From NCBI RefSeq assembly GCF_001625305.1, contig NW_017804675.1, forward strand, positions 1,254,216 to 1,318,215: 64,000 nt of DNA. Direction: 5' to 3'. The DNA is from Branchiostoma belcheri (lineage: Eukaryota > Chordata > Leptocardii > Amphioxiformes > Branchiostomatidae). The notes below the pieces were generated by a model. The model had not been told where the DNA came from and did no database searches. It saw only the letters and a program-made list of their open reading frames with translations. The number at the start of each line of letters is the position of its first letter. Position 1 is the stretch's first letter. The translations under genes and the position numbers were made by a program. Of the stretch, positions 46,108-59,899 are shown piece after piece.

Positions 46108-47105
46108 TAAATGCTTTATTGAGTTAGAAAATCGTAAAATGGTGCTCCCCATTTTAATGGTAAAATTAGGCGCCCCTTAAACAGTAAACATTTATGGATG
46201 TAGCTATATGAGAAAATCAGGTGGCCAAAAGTATCCCTAACTGTTGTAAAAGACAGATATATCAGGAGATTCGGAGAGAGACTGAATGTGCAAGTGGCTG
46301 AATGAACGAGTGAGACACAGAGAGATGGTTGATATTAATAGCTATACCTATTACAAGTAGGTAAACACATTCAGTTATAACTTAGTTTCAGTCAAGACGG
46401 GTAACAACAAACAAAAGCAAACTATACTGATAGTAATGTTACGCCTAGTACAAATGCTCAAAGACAAGACCATTGAAAGTCAGCCCAAATTTATACTGCA
46501 TCTGAGCGACATAAGCCCAGCGGCGGCGGCGACTCCGGCCTAATTGAATCTCGGAGCCTTGCAGGTGAAGATCAGTCCGTGAGGGACAGGAGCACTGAAA
46601 ATTAATTTGGCTGCCGCGATGCCGCTCCTGTTGTCGGGACACACGAGGCCAGAGGTGTGATGTCGCGCTGAATGGATGAGGAAATGGGAAGGCTGAGGTT
46701 CAGCTCGGAGGTCGGGATGAGAAGAATATGACTGATTCCGGCGGGAAAAGGAATCGTAATCGGCAGATTAAACAGCAGCCGGGGTCATGTGGACAAAGCC
46801 GGGGTCAGGGGATGAGGACGGCTTCTGTGTTGCTTCTGTGTGCTCAGGGGTGGAGCGGAATACGCCACACTGTACATGTGTAAATCTGCAATCTTAGTGA
46901 GCCTGAAGACGTCACTTTTTTAGGACAACCCAGGCGTTTCTTTTTAGACCAACGTAGCAGCGTGATGATGCAGTACTATGATACATGTCGTTGTTAGCAA
47001 CTAAGCTTAAGCACCACATGATCAAGGTTCCGTACACGCATGTTGCATGCTGCTGCTTTGTGGGACTGCGATCCAGAAGAATAATTGGAACGAATGGTCA
47101 GGAAA
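46108..47105. other. No gene seen
   Basis: A moderately GC-rich part (46500-46850) has no recognisable coding sequence; a leader exon for gene B could not be identified. Confidence 0.3.
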
Positions 47106-47109
47106 TCGA

Positions 47110-47560
47110 CGCTGTATCCAGAACCGTGATTTATCCAGGACCAAGCTCAGGCACGGTTCTGGATAGTCAACGCGTATCCAGAACCGTGTCTGGGCCAAAT
47201 CTACGATCCTGCATAATACTCCACACTGTATGTACATGTGTAAATCTGCACTCTTCGTGAGCCAGAAGGCGTCAGTCTTTTTTAGGACAGCTCATCGGGT
47301 GCTTTAGAAACAAACTCAGCTTTGGTGCTCTAGAGACCAACATAGTAGCGTGATGCAGTGTCGCAGTGTCACGGGGTTCTTGGATACGCGGAGACTATCA
47401 AGAAGCATGCCAGATACTAACCCTAACACATTCAGGCAGAGAACTAGATATGCACGGTTCTGGATACAATATTGACCATGCCAGATCCTAACGCTAACCC
47501 ATTCATGCATAGAACTAGATAGGCACGGTTCTGGATACTATACACGATGTGCTCGCAACG
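47110..47560. repeat. Diverged copies of the 28957-29750 minisatellite family
   Basis: gcacggttctggata and gtatccagaaccgt occur repeatedly in both orientations, together with ctaacccattcatgcatagaactagata, the inverse of the minisatellite unit. Confidence 0.7.
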
Positions 47561-49165
47561 TTTAAAGATAGCAAAGACGTCGAGTCTTAAAGTTGACACC
47601 GAAACAACGAACATTCCCCCATGAGAGAATTTGCACAATATGGCTTCTGCTTACAAACATTAATCGTAGTCCAGATAGATAAGAAAACGGCGCGCCTAAG
47701 TCATTGCACATGGTGCGGTGCGGTGTGGTATATCTATTTATGTGAACATGTATATCTATATCTATAAAGTAGTGCATAAAACTACGAACTGGGACACAAA
47801 GTATCGTTTTAAAAGTAGAGCAATCGCTGCCGATGCACCAGGGAGAAGTTCAGCGCCCTACATGCTCGGCAGAGCGTTTCTCACAGCACACAAGAGTGAT
47901 AAAGAAAAGGCTCTGATCTGATTATGTGCTCCCCACATTAAATATTGATCTAGTTAGTACCACTGGGACGTCTGCACTCCCCAATATCAGCAGCCTCCTA
48001 CTTATTAACAAGTCCAGATGTTTATCTACTGACTCTAATGAAGTCAAACACTCTCAGCAGATCTAATAACACACGACCGGGGAGGCCTTTGAAAAATGCA
48101 TCACGTAATTAGTTTTCCTTTTTGCCTCATCATTTAGTGATACGATCGCTTTAATTTTCTTAGGCGCCCCTAATAAGTTTGAAGGTGACGAAGGGAAGAG
48201 GGACAGCTTCTTTGTACGTTATTAAATAGAAATCACAGCTTAGGGTGATAACTGTGAATTGTGAACAGTGTAGGAAAGTGACTCGTTCCTTGCAGAAAGG
48301 TAATTAAAATGTTATCTATCGCAAGAACCTTGTACATTAAGTCAGCTTTGTCCGGACTAAAACCTTTTTATTACTTCTCGCAGTTATAGAGTGACTTAAT
48401 GTACTGATTACTTACTTAGATAACTTGACAGGATGCTATCTTGTAGAATAGTTCTACAATTGCCCACTATGTCGAAGATGATTATGCATAGCTGATTGTA
48501 CTTTTGGAACTGTTTCAACTCTTTGTAATGCAGTATTTCTGTGATGAATAACAGCACCGTTACTTAAGATCAATTAACTTCTAGCGACTGGAAATATGAT
48601 CCGCCTGCCATTGACAATGATGAATGGGTTCCACAACGCTAAACATTACTTTTATAAAGTTGCTCACAAAAGTATTGAAGTTTGTACTGCATAACACAAC
48701 TACAGACGTTCTTATATTAATCAAGTTACGCAGAACCTTGAAATGAAAGCTGTTTAATCATTTATCAAAAACGTTTTCAATGTCTGCGTAGTTTTGGCTG
48801 ATACCTTTTTCGGCATCAACTGTATATCTAGTAATAAGTTCTTTACTCACAACCACTTTTTTACACAACCGCGTCCCGATACTTGTGTTGGAAAATTGAA
48901 TGTTTTTAAAGGAATTATATAGCTTATTCATATGTGATATACAGTGTAGGGATTTTCCAATTCCCGCGTTTTTACCATCCCGTCTAAGGGCCTGATCAGA
49001 CAAGCGTCGTACGGTTATCGCACGATCGCAATCTGAGAACATCATTGGCATAGTTGTGTATGTGTCGTAAAGGATGTAGCCGTCTTGGTACCGAAAAGGC
49101 CGTCTTAGATCCATTTTGGCCAACGATTCAGTCACAGCTTGCTGGGGAATCCCATGGCATCAAGA
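47561..49165. other. No gene seen
   Basis: AT-rich; the minus-strand open frame at 48758-49135 is not recognised. Confidence 0.3.
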
Positions 49166-49168
49166 CAT

Positions 49169-49424
49169 GTTGGGTCGTGTTGGGTTAACGACAGAGCGTT
49201 CGGCTTGGAACCAAGAGATCCCGAGTTCAAATCCTGCCACGCCACTTGTGCCCTTGGGAAAGGCACTTTTCACCAATTTCCTCACTTAACTCAGGTGAAA
49301 ATGAGTGTGCTTGTCTGTTGTCCCCCTTGTCTGCCTTGGTGGACACAGACTTGGACTTGGAGGGCACAGAAATAAGCTGAAAAGTGTGCTGCCGCCATGT
49401 CTGGTGATAAATGTTGGAAAAGAA
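49169..49424 (+). mobile_element. tRNA-derived SINE
   Basis: A tRNA-like head with A-box-like ttaacgacagagcg and B-box-like cgagttcaaatcctg is followed by the family body cttgtgcccttgggaaaggc, cctcacttaactcaggtgaa, then gtctggtgataaatgttgga. It is diverged from the copy at 50815. No clear target duplication is seen. Confidence 0.8.
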
Positions 49425-49831
49425 ACCGTGCGACAACTCACAACGGATGTGACCACTGCGGCATGCCACATACTATAGTAGCTAATAGATCTGTTGAGCG
49501 AAGATTTCACATTCCTGCCAACTCCACACGAGCGTTCAGCAGTTCTTTCACGTCCGTCTCGCTACACTAGAGTCGCTGTAAGCCTAAGTGTGTCCGTTTA
49601 TTTTGATGGATGGGGTATTCAGACAACGGGCCTGCGGATCCGAGATGTTAAAGAAAATCGAATAAGAGCTATTACGGTGGAACATTAGATATATGAGTGT
49701 GGACGGTTTTGTCGCTCACGCTCTGGTAGATCAGTCATGTACGGGGCGGGGAGCGAGCCGCGTGACTGGATGACTTTTAAAGCCTGTTTGCACGAGCCGT
49801 GCTGAAAGGTCATCTTGATAAGACCGGCATG

Positions 49832-50198
49832 TTTACATCCAATGCGATTTCAGGGCAGCAAAAATGGAAATATTCTGAATAGGGCGATCTTTAGGATATT
49901 AACACATGCTGCTTCACATTAGCACATTTCAATCAGAATCTCATACTTTGGGTATTTAAAACTGCAGAAATAAGCCCCAGGATGAGTCCTTTATTTTATG
50001 GGTGGTACCCTAAAAGTAAGCCAAGGGCCCTTCCAGTTACCATTTTCCGTCAGAACTTTGGGTATTCTTGCTCCATGAAGGTCAATATACCATTGGAAAA
50101 GAGTCGTTTCAACTCAATGTGTAGATAAGTTACTAGAATATTAGCTATGAAAATTCGAGTTTCCAAGCCCTAAAAATTGCATTGGATGCCTTTAAATC
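49832..50198. mobile_element. TIR element M2, copy 2
   Basis: The ends catccaatgcgatttcaggg and aaaaattgcattggatgcct are inverse. The interior matches 11270-11570 in reverse orientation (caggatgagtcctttatttt, accattttccgtcagaactt). Flanking direct repeats of about 44 bases (gccgtgctgaaaggtcatct at 49797 and 50212) surround it. Confidence 0.75.
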
Positions 50199-50814
50199 CC
50201 ATCTCCACGCGCCGTGCTGAAAGGTCATCTTGATAAGAGCGACATGTTTATAGCAGACATCAAGAGATAGCCCATGATGCATGTCAGACCGTGTACATTT
50301 GTGTTAGCGGTGATACATTCAAGTACGCGTTCTGTACTGCCTTCGACCATAAACGCACCGTGCTCGGCAATGGCCTTAATCCGTTATAGCCGCTACAAAG
50401 CTGGTTAGAGCTTTTAGCCTCGGCCGTTACAGCTATTGACAGTTACGAGCCGTGTAGCTATTACATTGACTGTAACCTATTTGGTTAATGTCAGGTCATT
50501 GCGTGACCGTCCCAGGGGAGTGGTAACGTCAGATTAAACAGCCGGAACAGCCCCGTGGCGCCCCCGGTGGCGGCTAACTGCCCGTCTGGCATTTGGAGTG
50601 ACACAGGCATCTTGTCTGTCATCTATTTGGTATCACTTAGAGATCGCTTTTACGTGTGCGTACAAACGCCGAAAATTTGATTAGCACGCCACTGCTGACC
50701 CAGTAGTCACCTCGGTCACGATATGGACCATTTGAAGGGAAAGACCGCAATCTGGAAACTATCTACGTGTCACCAAGGGTAGGCAATACCATGAAATGAA
50801 TGAAAGAAAATGTA

Positions 50815-51068
50815 GGGTCGTGTGGCGTAGCGGCAGAGTGCTCAAATCGGAATCGAGGGGTCCCGGGTTCGAGTCCTGACATGCGACTGATCTTGTGCCC
50901 TTGGGAAAGGCACTTTGCACGATTTTCCTCACTTCGCTCAGGTGGAAATGAGTATTGTATTGTCCCCTGTGTTGTTGGCGGCATTAATATAAGTTGAAAA
51001 AAAACTTGAGTGTACCGTCACCACGTCTTGTGATTATATGTTGGAATATAAAAAAAAAACTAAATAGA
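50815..51068 (+). mobile_element. Full-length tRNA-derived SINE with target duplication
   Basis: The tRNA-like head has gtggcgtagcggcagagtgc (A box) and gggttcgagtcctg (B box). The body is cttgtgcccttgggaaaggc, cctcacttcgctcaggtgga, ggcggcattaatataagttg, then tgattatatgttggaata and poly(A). The 10-base repeat agaaaatgta flanks it exactly (50805-50814, 51069-51078). Confidence 0.92.
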
Positions 51069-51078
51069 AGAAAATGTA

Positions 51079-54000
51079 ACTATCAAATTGGCTAAAAGTT
51101 TAGCGGTTGTAGCACCATACAAAATAGACAGTGTGGCGATTCACAAAGGCGTGGCCCGAGGCCTATAGAAATGAAGATGGGCGCTACCCTTTACACTGAA
51201 AGTTGTGGCAAGGATTCTAACTTTTAAATCAATACGATAGACAATACCAACTGTCCCTGGCTCCTCCATATGATATTCAAGTATAACAGTTTTATTCAGA
51301 AAATCAGCCTCGCAGCATGTACGACATGCTGAATAACACGGATTTGTACAATCATTATATGGCAAATAGAATTTAACATTACATACATAACAGAGAAAAA
51401 CACAATCAAAGCTATAGAGAATTCCTCACAATGTGTAAAGACAAGAACGTCCTAGAATTCTTACGGAGAAGACTTGTTTTACAGGCGTATGGCCTGGTGC
51501 AGGAAAGACTATGAATGAATCAATCAATTAATGAATTAAAATGGTTTATTGCTAAAATCATGAACATTGCAGCAGAAAGCTGAATTGCGTTCAAAGATGT
51601 ACATTCTTTTTTAAAACGATAACGGCTACACAATCTTGGAGTCAAATTCTGACATGACAGTAGAGTTGCACATTGAAATATTTGCACGATATTGCATACA
51701 TTTAGTATAGTCAAATTCAAATTTTGCCCATTCATTGAACATACAAAACATTATCATTCTTAATGAATGTAGGCAATTACTGCAAACTTTTCAGGGGATT
51801 ACGTGATTATCCTAAGATCCACTACCTTAATCCAAAACAACGAGCGAACGATTAATTACCATCGACAGGGGAGCTTATTAATCTAAACTTATTAATGGAG
51901 AACGGCGGGGAGTTGGATCAAACGATACAAAGTAAATTATCCCCAGGAGTCAAATAATTCAACATCTGACAAAACTTCCGGAAAAGTTTTTGTGAATGTA
52001 TTGGAACTGTATTGTATGATTATGGGCAAATGTCCAATTGAATTATATCATAGAGTTGATTGTTACTTATACAGTGCCCTGCTGTCATATATTCCGGTGT
52101 TACATCATGGTTTATGTTTCAGACCTTGATCAGACAGTACACATTCCTGGCGACCTCATACTGTCCAGGGTATACCTGGTTACAACCCTGTCAATCAGCT
52201 GAAATCTACTTCACTCACTCCCAATTGACTGCCCAATTCTAATCCTTGCTGCTTACACAGAAAAACATATGTCCCCCAAAACCAAAGCCACCCGAAACAA
52301 AACTTCCGTCTCGGAAGTGACAAGTAGAAAGTTAGAAGACGAAGGGCATGGCTGGAACGTGAAGTATCCATTCATAACCTCCTTAGCAACGGGGTATCTG
52401 ACAAGGTCGTTTCAAACATTTACGGCCGGATATTGTTGCATTCGATACTGCAGCAAATTGTCCATTCTATGCGGCAAATTTATACCTACTAGTGTATCGA
52501 CGGAACAGTAACCCTGCCCCTGATACCTAGTATCTGTGAGAATAAGCCTTCAACCATGCTGCAATTTAGGAGCGGATCTTAGAGAGTTGATAGCACTTTT
52601 GTTCTTTTCTCTGCATGTTTCCGCACACGTCGTTCGACATAGTCAATAATCCATTGGTAAACGGCTTAGCAATGGCACATTTGACAAGGCCGGTGTGTAT
52701 CCCATTACGACCGGGTATAGCGTCTCCGGAATCGCTGCAATTTGCCACTTAGATTTATCTCTATTGCAGCTACCGTAACTGTGCCTCTGGCTTGATGTAT
52801 TGTAGTGAAAAGTATCGGAGCTTCGCTATCATAGTTCACTGCGAAGAAGATGCCAACAGGATAGTATTTTGTCCCTATTAACTGCTTGTCCATCAACTCA
52901 ACCTGAGCTGGCATCAATGTAAATAACTCTACACCATCGGCAGCACGCTCACGACGCTTGCAGATTTCCAACAATGAAGACCAGATAATCAACTCCGGTT
53001 CCTAATGAAGAGAACTCTGCCACAATTTGCGACCGAAAATCATCGTTAAGAGCGTCTTTGGGGACTATTTATGCTGATCTTTGCTAATCTAATTACTGCC
53101 TCCGAACCTCGATATGCGCCATCAGAGTAACACAGAGCGCATCAGCGCTAATGTTGTCTTATATCATACCAGCCTTTAAGCCGAGCTGAACGCAATTACT
53201 CTCCCAGCACCGTCTGGCAGTGCTTACAGTGCCATATGGCGTGACCAATATTCACGCGAATGTCAAGCAGAACACAGTCGATGCCATTATCGAAGAGTGC
53301 TGCTCGTTGAAAGAAAGAGACCCTCCCGTCTTCGATGGAGCTTGACTTAGTCAACGCTTTAAATCGATGGCGAGGACTCGGTCGCGATCCTATTTGTACT
53401 CGGGTGTAATGTAGTTTCTGGCTCGTCAGAGTGGCTGAAGATACGTCATTTATATACCTTGACCGAATTATATTCGCATTGGGGGAATTGGCTGGAATGT
53501 CTTCTGTTCTGAGCCTAATGTACAACCCGTGTGCCGCTAAATCATCTGAGATGTTGAGAGGTTTTTCATGTCCATCTAGACTTACATTATCGACGTTTTG
53601 GTTTCCACCGTGTTCAGCAGAAATGGAAATACGGTGTATGACGATAGCTTAAAGTTTGACAGTTCATTTGTTAAACCACAGGCCTGCACAGTGGTTGTTT
53701 TGGAATTGCAGTTTGAAATGGTGCGACGACCTTCGCCTTCCAGAGAAAGTTGCTAGAGGGGCCCAAAGGCTGTGTCACTTCTTTCCGAGCACAAGAGGCT
53801 ATCTACCACTCAAGAATCGTGACCATTTCTTCACCAGAATTGGATCATGCTGCAATGCTACGGAAAGCCACCAGGCACCTTAACATCTTATCATTTCTTT
53901 GATAGGAAAATTTATTTTACTTAATTTATTTTCCTTTACTTCAGTTGCATCAAGTTGATTATTTGATCGGAACATTTGCCAAGTTACTTTTACCACTTAG

Positions 54001-54690
54001 CAAGTTCAGACTTGCTAGAAGAACAAATTATAATTATAATTCCAATTGAATGGCAACGTTCTTCTTTCACAACCATTCATCTAACAAGACCAGACGTTTC
54101 GACGACCGTCTGTCATCTTCATCATGGCTTTTGTTAAACGAGTGATTGTGAACAAAAAACGTTGCTATTCAATCATCTACGAACCTGATGAAATTGTTCA
54201 CGGATATTATAATTCTACCTGGGAAGAGGATTGTGTAAAGTTACCTTCTTTTCTGCAATCTTGACAGGGAACATATTAAGATGCACCTTTGTTTCCAGTT
54301 GACGTGCGTTTAACAAATCGAAGATAATGAGGTCTAACCAACCCTATGAATCTACACAGAACCTTTACCATAGACCTTCCCAACTGAATCTAGACAATCA
54401 GACGATATCTTATCAGATTTCCCTCGTGTTTGTCCGCAATTCCCTCTGAAAATCCCTTCTCCGCGTGGGGTTTAAAACAGCCTGAATCCAACTCGTAAGA
54501 TTGGACGGCTGCAAGCTGAAAGGGTCAGGGTTTATCTTTGCGAAATTGGTCGTCGGAATGAGTTAGTTTAGTTTTAGAGAACTGTGCGACCACGCCGCGT
54601 GTGGGGTTTTCCTGGCCACGCGTTCCAATTACTCCACTGTATCAGCGGGATAAGCGCCAAGCTGTCGGCGTAGCTGTACACGCTGACTTG
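51079..54690. other. No supported gene; two unrecognised minus-strand frames
   Basis: Minus-strand frames at 52705-52992 (95 codons) and 53196-53525 (109 codons) are the longest here. Neither shows a domain I recognise. They might be remnants of one gene or chance. Confidence 0.2.
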
Positions 54691-54696
54691 CATTTA

Positions 54697-55079
54697 GGCC
54701 ACACCAAGTTATTCTCATGGATGACGTCTTCTAGAGATCCTTTAATCTAATGCGAGAGCGCAAAAGAAAAACAAGAAAGTCCTACAAAAAATAAGATGCC
54801 TTGACTTGAAATATCATAAGGGACGTCAAATAGTACGTTACAAATTCAATGAGAAAACACAGTGCAACAACCAACAAGTTTTTATTCGTCCTGAAAGCGA
54901 CAATAATCAGTAGAACAGAAGTTGTCCTGTCCTGTTTCTTTCCTTCATCGCATCTTCCCTTATCCCACTGTCATGTCTCTTTGTCATAGTTACAAGAAGC
55001 GAGCTTTTTTTTTTATCTAGGAACAAGCAAAAATCAATGCCCGCGCGGACGTGATCCATAAAAATGACTCGACGTGGCT
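54697..55079. mobile_element. PIF/Harbinger-like MITE, copy 4
   Basis: ggccacaccaagttattctc, then atggatgacgtc, is inverse to gacgtgatccataaaaatga then ctcgacgtggc. TTA flanks both ends (54694-54696, 55080-55082). Confidence 0.75.
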
Positions 55080-55082
55080 TTA

Positions 55083-55917
55083 CCGTGGAACTGGGAACTA
55101 ATTAGGCGAAATTCTCCGCGTTACTGCGACGCAAACGACGTTAGAGGGAAGCTGACGCGCGTTCCGCGTGAGTGATTCAGCTTCGGGATAGTTTTTGTCA
55201 GAAACGTCGGTGCGATTAGCCGTACTGAGGGGACACGTCTGAATTTGTTTGCCTGTAAAAGAAGAGAGGCTCCAAATAATGGAGTGTAGTAATTCATTTT
55301 GATGGTTACAAGCGGCGTAGTTTACTCTGCCTGACAGAAATAAATGAGGGGAAGTCTAACTGTTACCTTGAATTGGCGTCCCAGATTGATACTTCATATG
55401 CTCGGGTTGAGAAACTCTTTTCACGTAAATTGTGTAAAATATGAGGCTCATAAAATGCTCTGTGGGTGTTCCTTATACAAGGTAGAAAAATATTGAATGT
55501 CTCGACGATTTCATAGGATAGTCTGGCTGTATTTAATGATTTCTGTGGCACCATGTGTCTTCATAAGCCAGCTTTAACGAACATTATTATTATTTCTGGG
55601 TACTGAAATATTGTTTCGTGTGTCTGAGTTGTGAGTTTTCATTTCTGCTTAGTTGCATATTGGTTGGGAGGTGATTTTGACAGTGAGTTGTTTGTCCTAG
55701 CTGTAATTGTACATGTAGTAAGCATCTGCAATCTATGGTTTCCCATTTGCTGTTCCCTGTTGTTTTGTCATGTATTTTGTCGCTGTATACCTGTATGTCT
55801 GGTGGTGAGGTTAAAAAAACTACAGCTAGAGTACCTCACCACCTTGTTCTGTATTATACATGTCGAAATGCAAATATAAAAAGAATCTATGGCTTTATGA
55901 GGCAGTATTCGCAACAT
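55083..55917. other. No gene seen
   Basis: Unrecognised short frames only. Confidence 0.3.
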
Positions 55918-56345
55918 CCCCTCATTTATACTGTACCTGCCTACAATCCTCCATACCTTTCCAATCGTGCGTGTCTGTTGGGCTATGTATGATAAAACCT
56001 TGTAACAGTCTCGTGCTATTTCGGTCCAACTAATATGCCAGCGCCAATTTGCTGTGAGCACCCAATGTTGTGTACATAAGGCAGAAAGTCCCCTCATTTA
56101 TACTGTACTTAGATATACTTCGAGTTTAGTATGAGGTGATTTTGACAGTCGGTAGTCGCAACCTCCCCCCGTGTATACTGTGCTTGCCTCCATACTTTTC
56201 CAATCGTGCGTCTCTGTTGGGCTATGTATGATAAAACCTTGTAACAGTCCTCTTGTGCTATTTCGGTCCAAATAATATGCCATCGCCAATTTACTGTGAG
56301 CATCCTATGTAATGTACCCCGGGCAGAACGTCCTCTCATTTATAC
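55918..56345. repeat. Two-copy tandem repeat, about 240 bases
   Basis: The block tttatactgt.cttgcct, cataccttttccaatcgtgcg, ttgggctatgtatgataaaa, ccttgtaacagtc, tgctatttcggtcca occurs at 55920-56105 and 56165-56345. Decayed traces continue to about 56660. Confidence 0.8.
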
Positions 56346-56659
56346 TACACTTAGAATGACCTCTGAATTTTTCCCACTGTTATGCTGTTTGTTAACTATC
56401 GTCTTTCCAAGCGAAGCCAAGCCGAGAGAGATCGTCTAACGACCGAACTAACATCCAATATTTTAGCATCGGTGTGCTGTGATCATTCAATGCTGTGTGC
56501 CTCAAGCAGATAATTTATACTATCTTTCTTAGAAATCGTTCCGAATTTTCTAATCTGGTAGCCACTGTTGTGCTATCAGCAATGCCCTTCTGTGCTATTT
56601 TCATCCAAGTTACATGCTATATTCCAACAGTGATCGTCCAATGCTGTATACTTCAGGCA

Positions 56660-59600
56660 GAATGATTAGGTGATTACGGTTAAGTCCCGGGGCAACCGGC
56701 TCCTGTGTTCTCTTTACGCTGCAGAATCAAGCCGCCAGAAAAATGCGATTGATTTTCATGTATGAAGGGCGGAGAAGGATACGCAGTCATAAATTATTGA
56801 TCCTCCTTGGGATGTTTGATGCCGAGCTCCTAATCTTTCTTCAAGTGGAGAGACAGTGAAAGAAAATTGACTGCTCGTCCACAATCTTTGGGTGTGGTCT
56901 ACCAGACTAACTACGCTGGCTGTATATAACGCACAAAACGATAAGTAAACCGCTCTACCTGGTCAAACAACCATGTCATCCCAGCCAGGTAAGCACATAC
57001 CCCACCGACCAGGGGAGTGTGGCCACCGTGGGGTTTGACTGGCAGGAGGGAAAGAAATAACCTTCCACGGCCGGACTCCCCTCTTCTACAATCTGTATTC
57101 CCGTAGAAAGGCCTGGTGGAGGCTATAGTCTTCAGCTTTACGTCCAATCTATGCTGAAGAATTGGATAGAAGGGGTGCAACGTACAGGTTTCCATATGTA
57201 TGCTTCCATTGGTCATATCTTTATTGTTCTTCAAATATGTTTTGCTAGTAAATCATTATTTATTCTTTTTTATGTCGAAACGGACTAAAAGCATCGGAAT
57301 AACCTTCAGACAGAGGAAAACATTTTATTGATGCCCCAGTAATGTACAAGCCGACGATACCATGTGAAAATCATATAATAGACAGGGAGCGAGAAAGGCC
57401 ATGACAAAATGGTATAAACCTTTTTCCAGTTCAAAAGGTTCGGGCGTGCTACATGTTTTATGGTACAAGGGCAGCAGTGGTATATCGTCGTGTCCTCACA
57501 AAGTGACAAGAAAGCACGTTGTAGTAAAACAAACAGGGCAAAAGATGACTGATGCGTCGGAAGGTCATCGGCTGATTCTAAAAACCCAGTACATGAGTAC
57601 ATAATACGAGCACGTCTACATTTACTTCAGTGCACTCTGAGTCCTAACAACGGTAAAAGGTAATAAACCGGAATGGTTGGGAGTAGGAAAAGCCGATGCT
57701 TGATGGATAAAAGTACAGAGGTCAGGCTAAAGGTTTTTAGATGAGTGGAACGGTGTGGTGTTATGGCCCTGGGTGGCTACAGAAAGAGTGGACCGAACAA
57801 GGTGAAGGGCTGTTGAGGTTGTCATTAAGCTAGGTAGAGTTGACGGAGAAGATGGATATACAGCCAAGAAGCAACCTTAGCTCTGCTTTACTTGCCCCAT
57901 TGCTTCCCTGTATACTACTCTGCCACCTGCCCCTATCTAAATGGTTAGTCCTCCCGTCATGCATTATTTTTCGTGTATCGAATATTTGTCAGAAGCAGCG
58001 TACCAGGGAGCGACCTGCCAAAACAACCTAATAGATTTCAGACGTCCGAGAAGGGTTTTGGGTTTTCTTAGAATGTTTAGGAACTGTGGAGGAGACTGTA
58101 TGATGTGATTTATTACTAACTCCTGAGTTCCTCCACATACCTCCCACTTACTCCCACCTTCAGGTGTGACCTTCCTATCAACTGTCAGAACCCCCTCCCA
58201 CCCACCATGAAACAAAAATTGTTATGACATGCAGACATGTGCATATAACCCCACACCTCGGCCGCCCAAAACAATAGTTCCTTCCCAAATGTAATGGTTG
58301 ACTACCATAGGAACTACCCTATCCTCATTTACATGACAGCAACACTTAAGAGTCCTTGTCGTGAAACTAGTTTTTCCAGTTCCTTCACATGTGATTAGTG
58401 TCGATTTGTGCTCTCAGTTCATTAAGTCACGCTGCATGAAGAAGAGTTGCCGATGGCACTGGAAACGTCCGGAAGTTATCTCCGTTAATTATCAAGTAGA
58501 AGAGTTTTATTTGTCTCTGTGATTGACTATGTTAGACTTTGGCGAAGACCCATTCACAAAGATGCTGCCGCTGGTGTTGCAACACCCAATATATATACAC
58601 CGATGGGGGCCTCAAAGGTATCAATAACTAAGGTATAACTAAGCTCCTCCCGTAAACAAAAGATCCGATCGGTTCGATATCCTGGTGACAGACGGTCTTA
58701 CCGTCGGAAGCTGGGATAGCAGCGTACAACGCAATAACTTCCGAGTGATGTAGGTCGGCGTTATTTACGAGTAAGACACAGCAACTGGCCTTTATAAAAA
58801 CCCTCCTTTGTCTGAAATCATCCAGATAAACACACCTTAAAGTCTGATAGATGCGAGCTGTCCAACTCTCCGCGGGATGGTATTGGAGATAGCGGATCTT
58901 TCGATTCATTTTATGCTAATAACCAAGAAATATCGCCTAAAATGAGGCCTTGTATATGTTTACCATAATTTACCGACAACTCGCATCTTCCACGCGATCT
59001 CAGAGGATTTGTAATGTCTTAAGGGGAATCACATCGCTCCAGGTGACCAATAAAGATAGCGCTGCTTGCCAAGCCAAGGAGAAGCCAAGACGCCAGGTAA
59101 TGCCTCCCCGCGGCGGCTTACACGAAGACAAATATTGGCCCAGGATTCTCTTATAAAATGACTTTATTGGGAAACGAATGTATGTGGATAAAGTAAGACT
59201 ACATTGATCTTCAATTACAGAACGGAGTTACTTAGTACGCGCGCCGGAGAACCACAGGAGTCAGACATGCTCTATAACTCCTGTCTACTACCGGCATTAC
59301 CCAATCGATAAAGAAGTGCTCAATACGTGTCCCTATAAATTATCTGACCGGGTTTGCTTGGGTGGTTTCTTGAAGCTAGGTTTTGTGCCTCTGATGATGA
59401 AAGGGTAGATTCGTGATTAATTATGTACTCTTCTCTGTTGTCGCCCGCCCTTTGAAACAGCATCGTGCCTGTTGGTAAGCCTTGACCACAGCAGGACCAT
59501 TGAAGAAGCTTATGAAGCGCGTCAACGAAGTGTCGTCTTCTCAACTGACACTGTCTGAGGTCAGTCTTCACGAAAACAGATACAGCAATTAGACGACGGT

Positions 59601-59890
59601 ATCGACGTTTTCAGCCTCTAATTAACGTCTGGAAGGACATTAAGTTGCCACAGGATATCCTAGAATGGATTCTTAGATCTATATTTGTCTCAAACGAACG
59701 TCTGGGAGGTTTATTTAGAACTCAAACTACGTGAAGATGTCTTCTTCTGGCGGCCGAAGGCTTCTATTCCGGCCCAATAGCACGTTAGAATCGACGTTTC
59801 TGTCTGTACAGAAAAACATACCAAAGATTGCAAGGTAGCAAGGTAACCAGACATTCATAATCAATGATGTGTCATCGACTTGTCTCACAG
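56660..59890. other. No gene seen
   Basis: Several open frames of 60-107 codons on both strands, none with a recognised domain or splice-supported continuation. Confidence 0.3.
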
Positions 59891-59899
59891 CTAGCTATC

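Noticed and set aside
49175..49245. tRNA-like sequences here and at 50820-50895
   Set aside because: Both are heads of SINEs with the family body attached, and the second has a target duplication around the whole unit; they are not free tRNA genes.
52705..53525. Possible gene from two minus-strand frames
   Set aside because: No domain, no convincing splice link and no repeat family recognised; left as unassigned.
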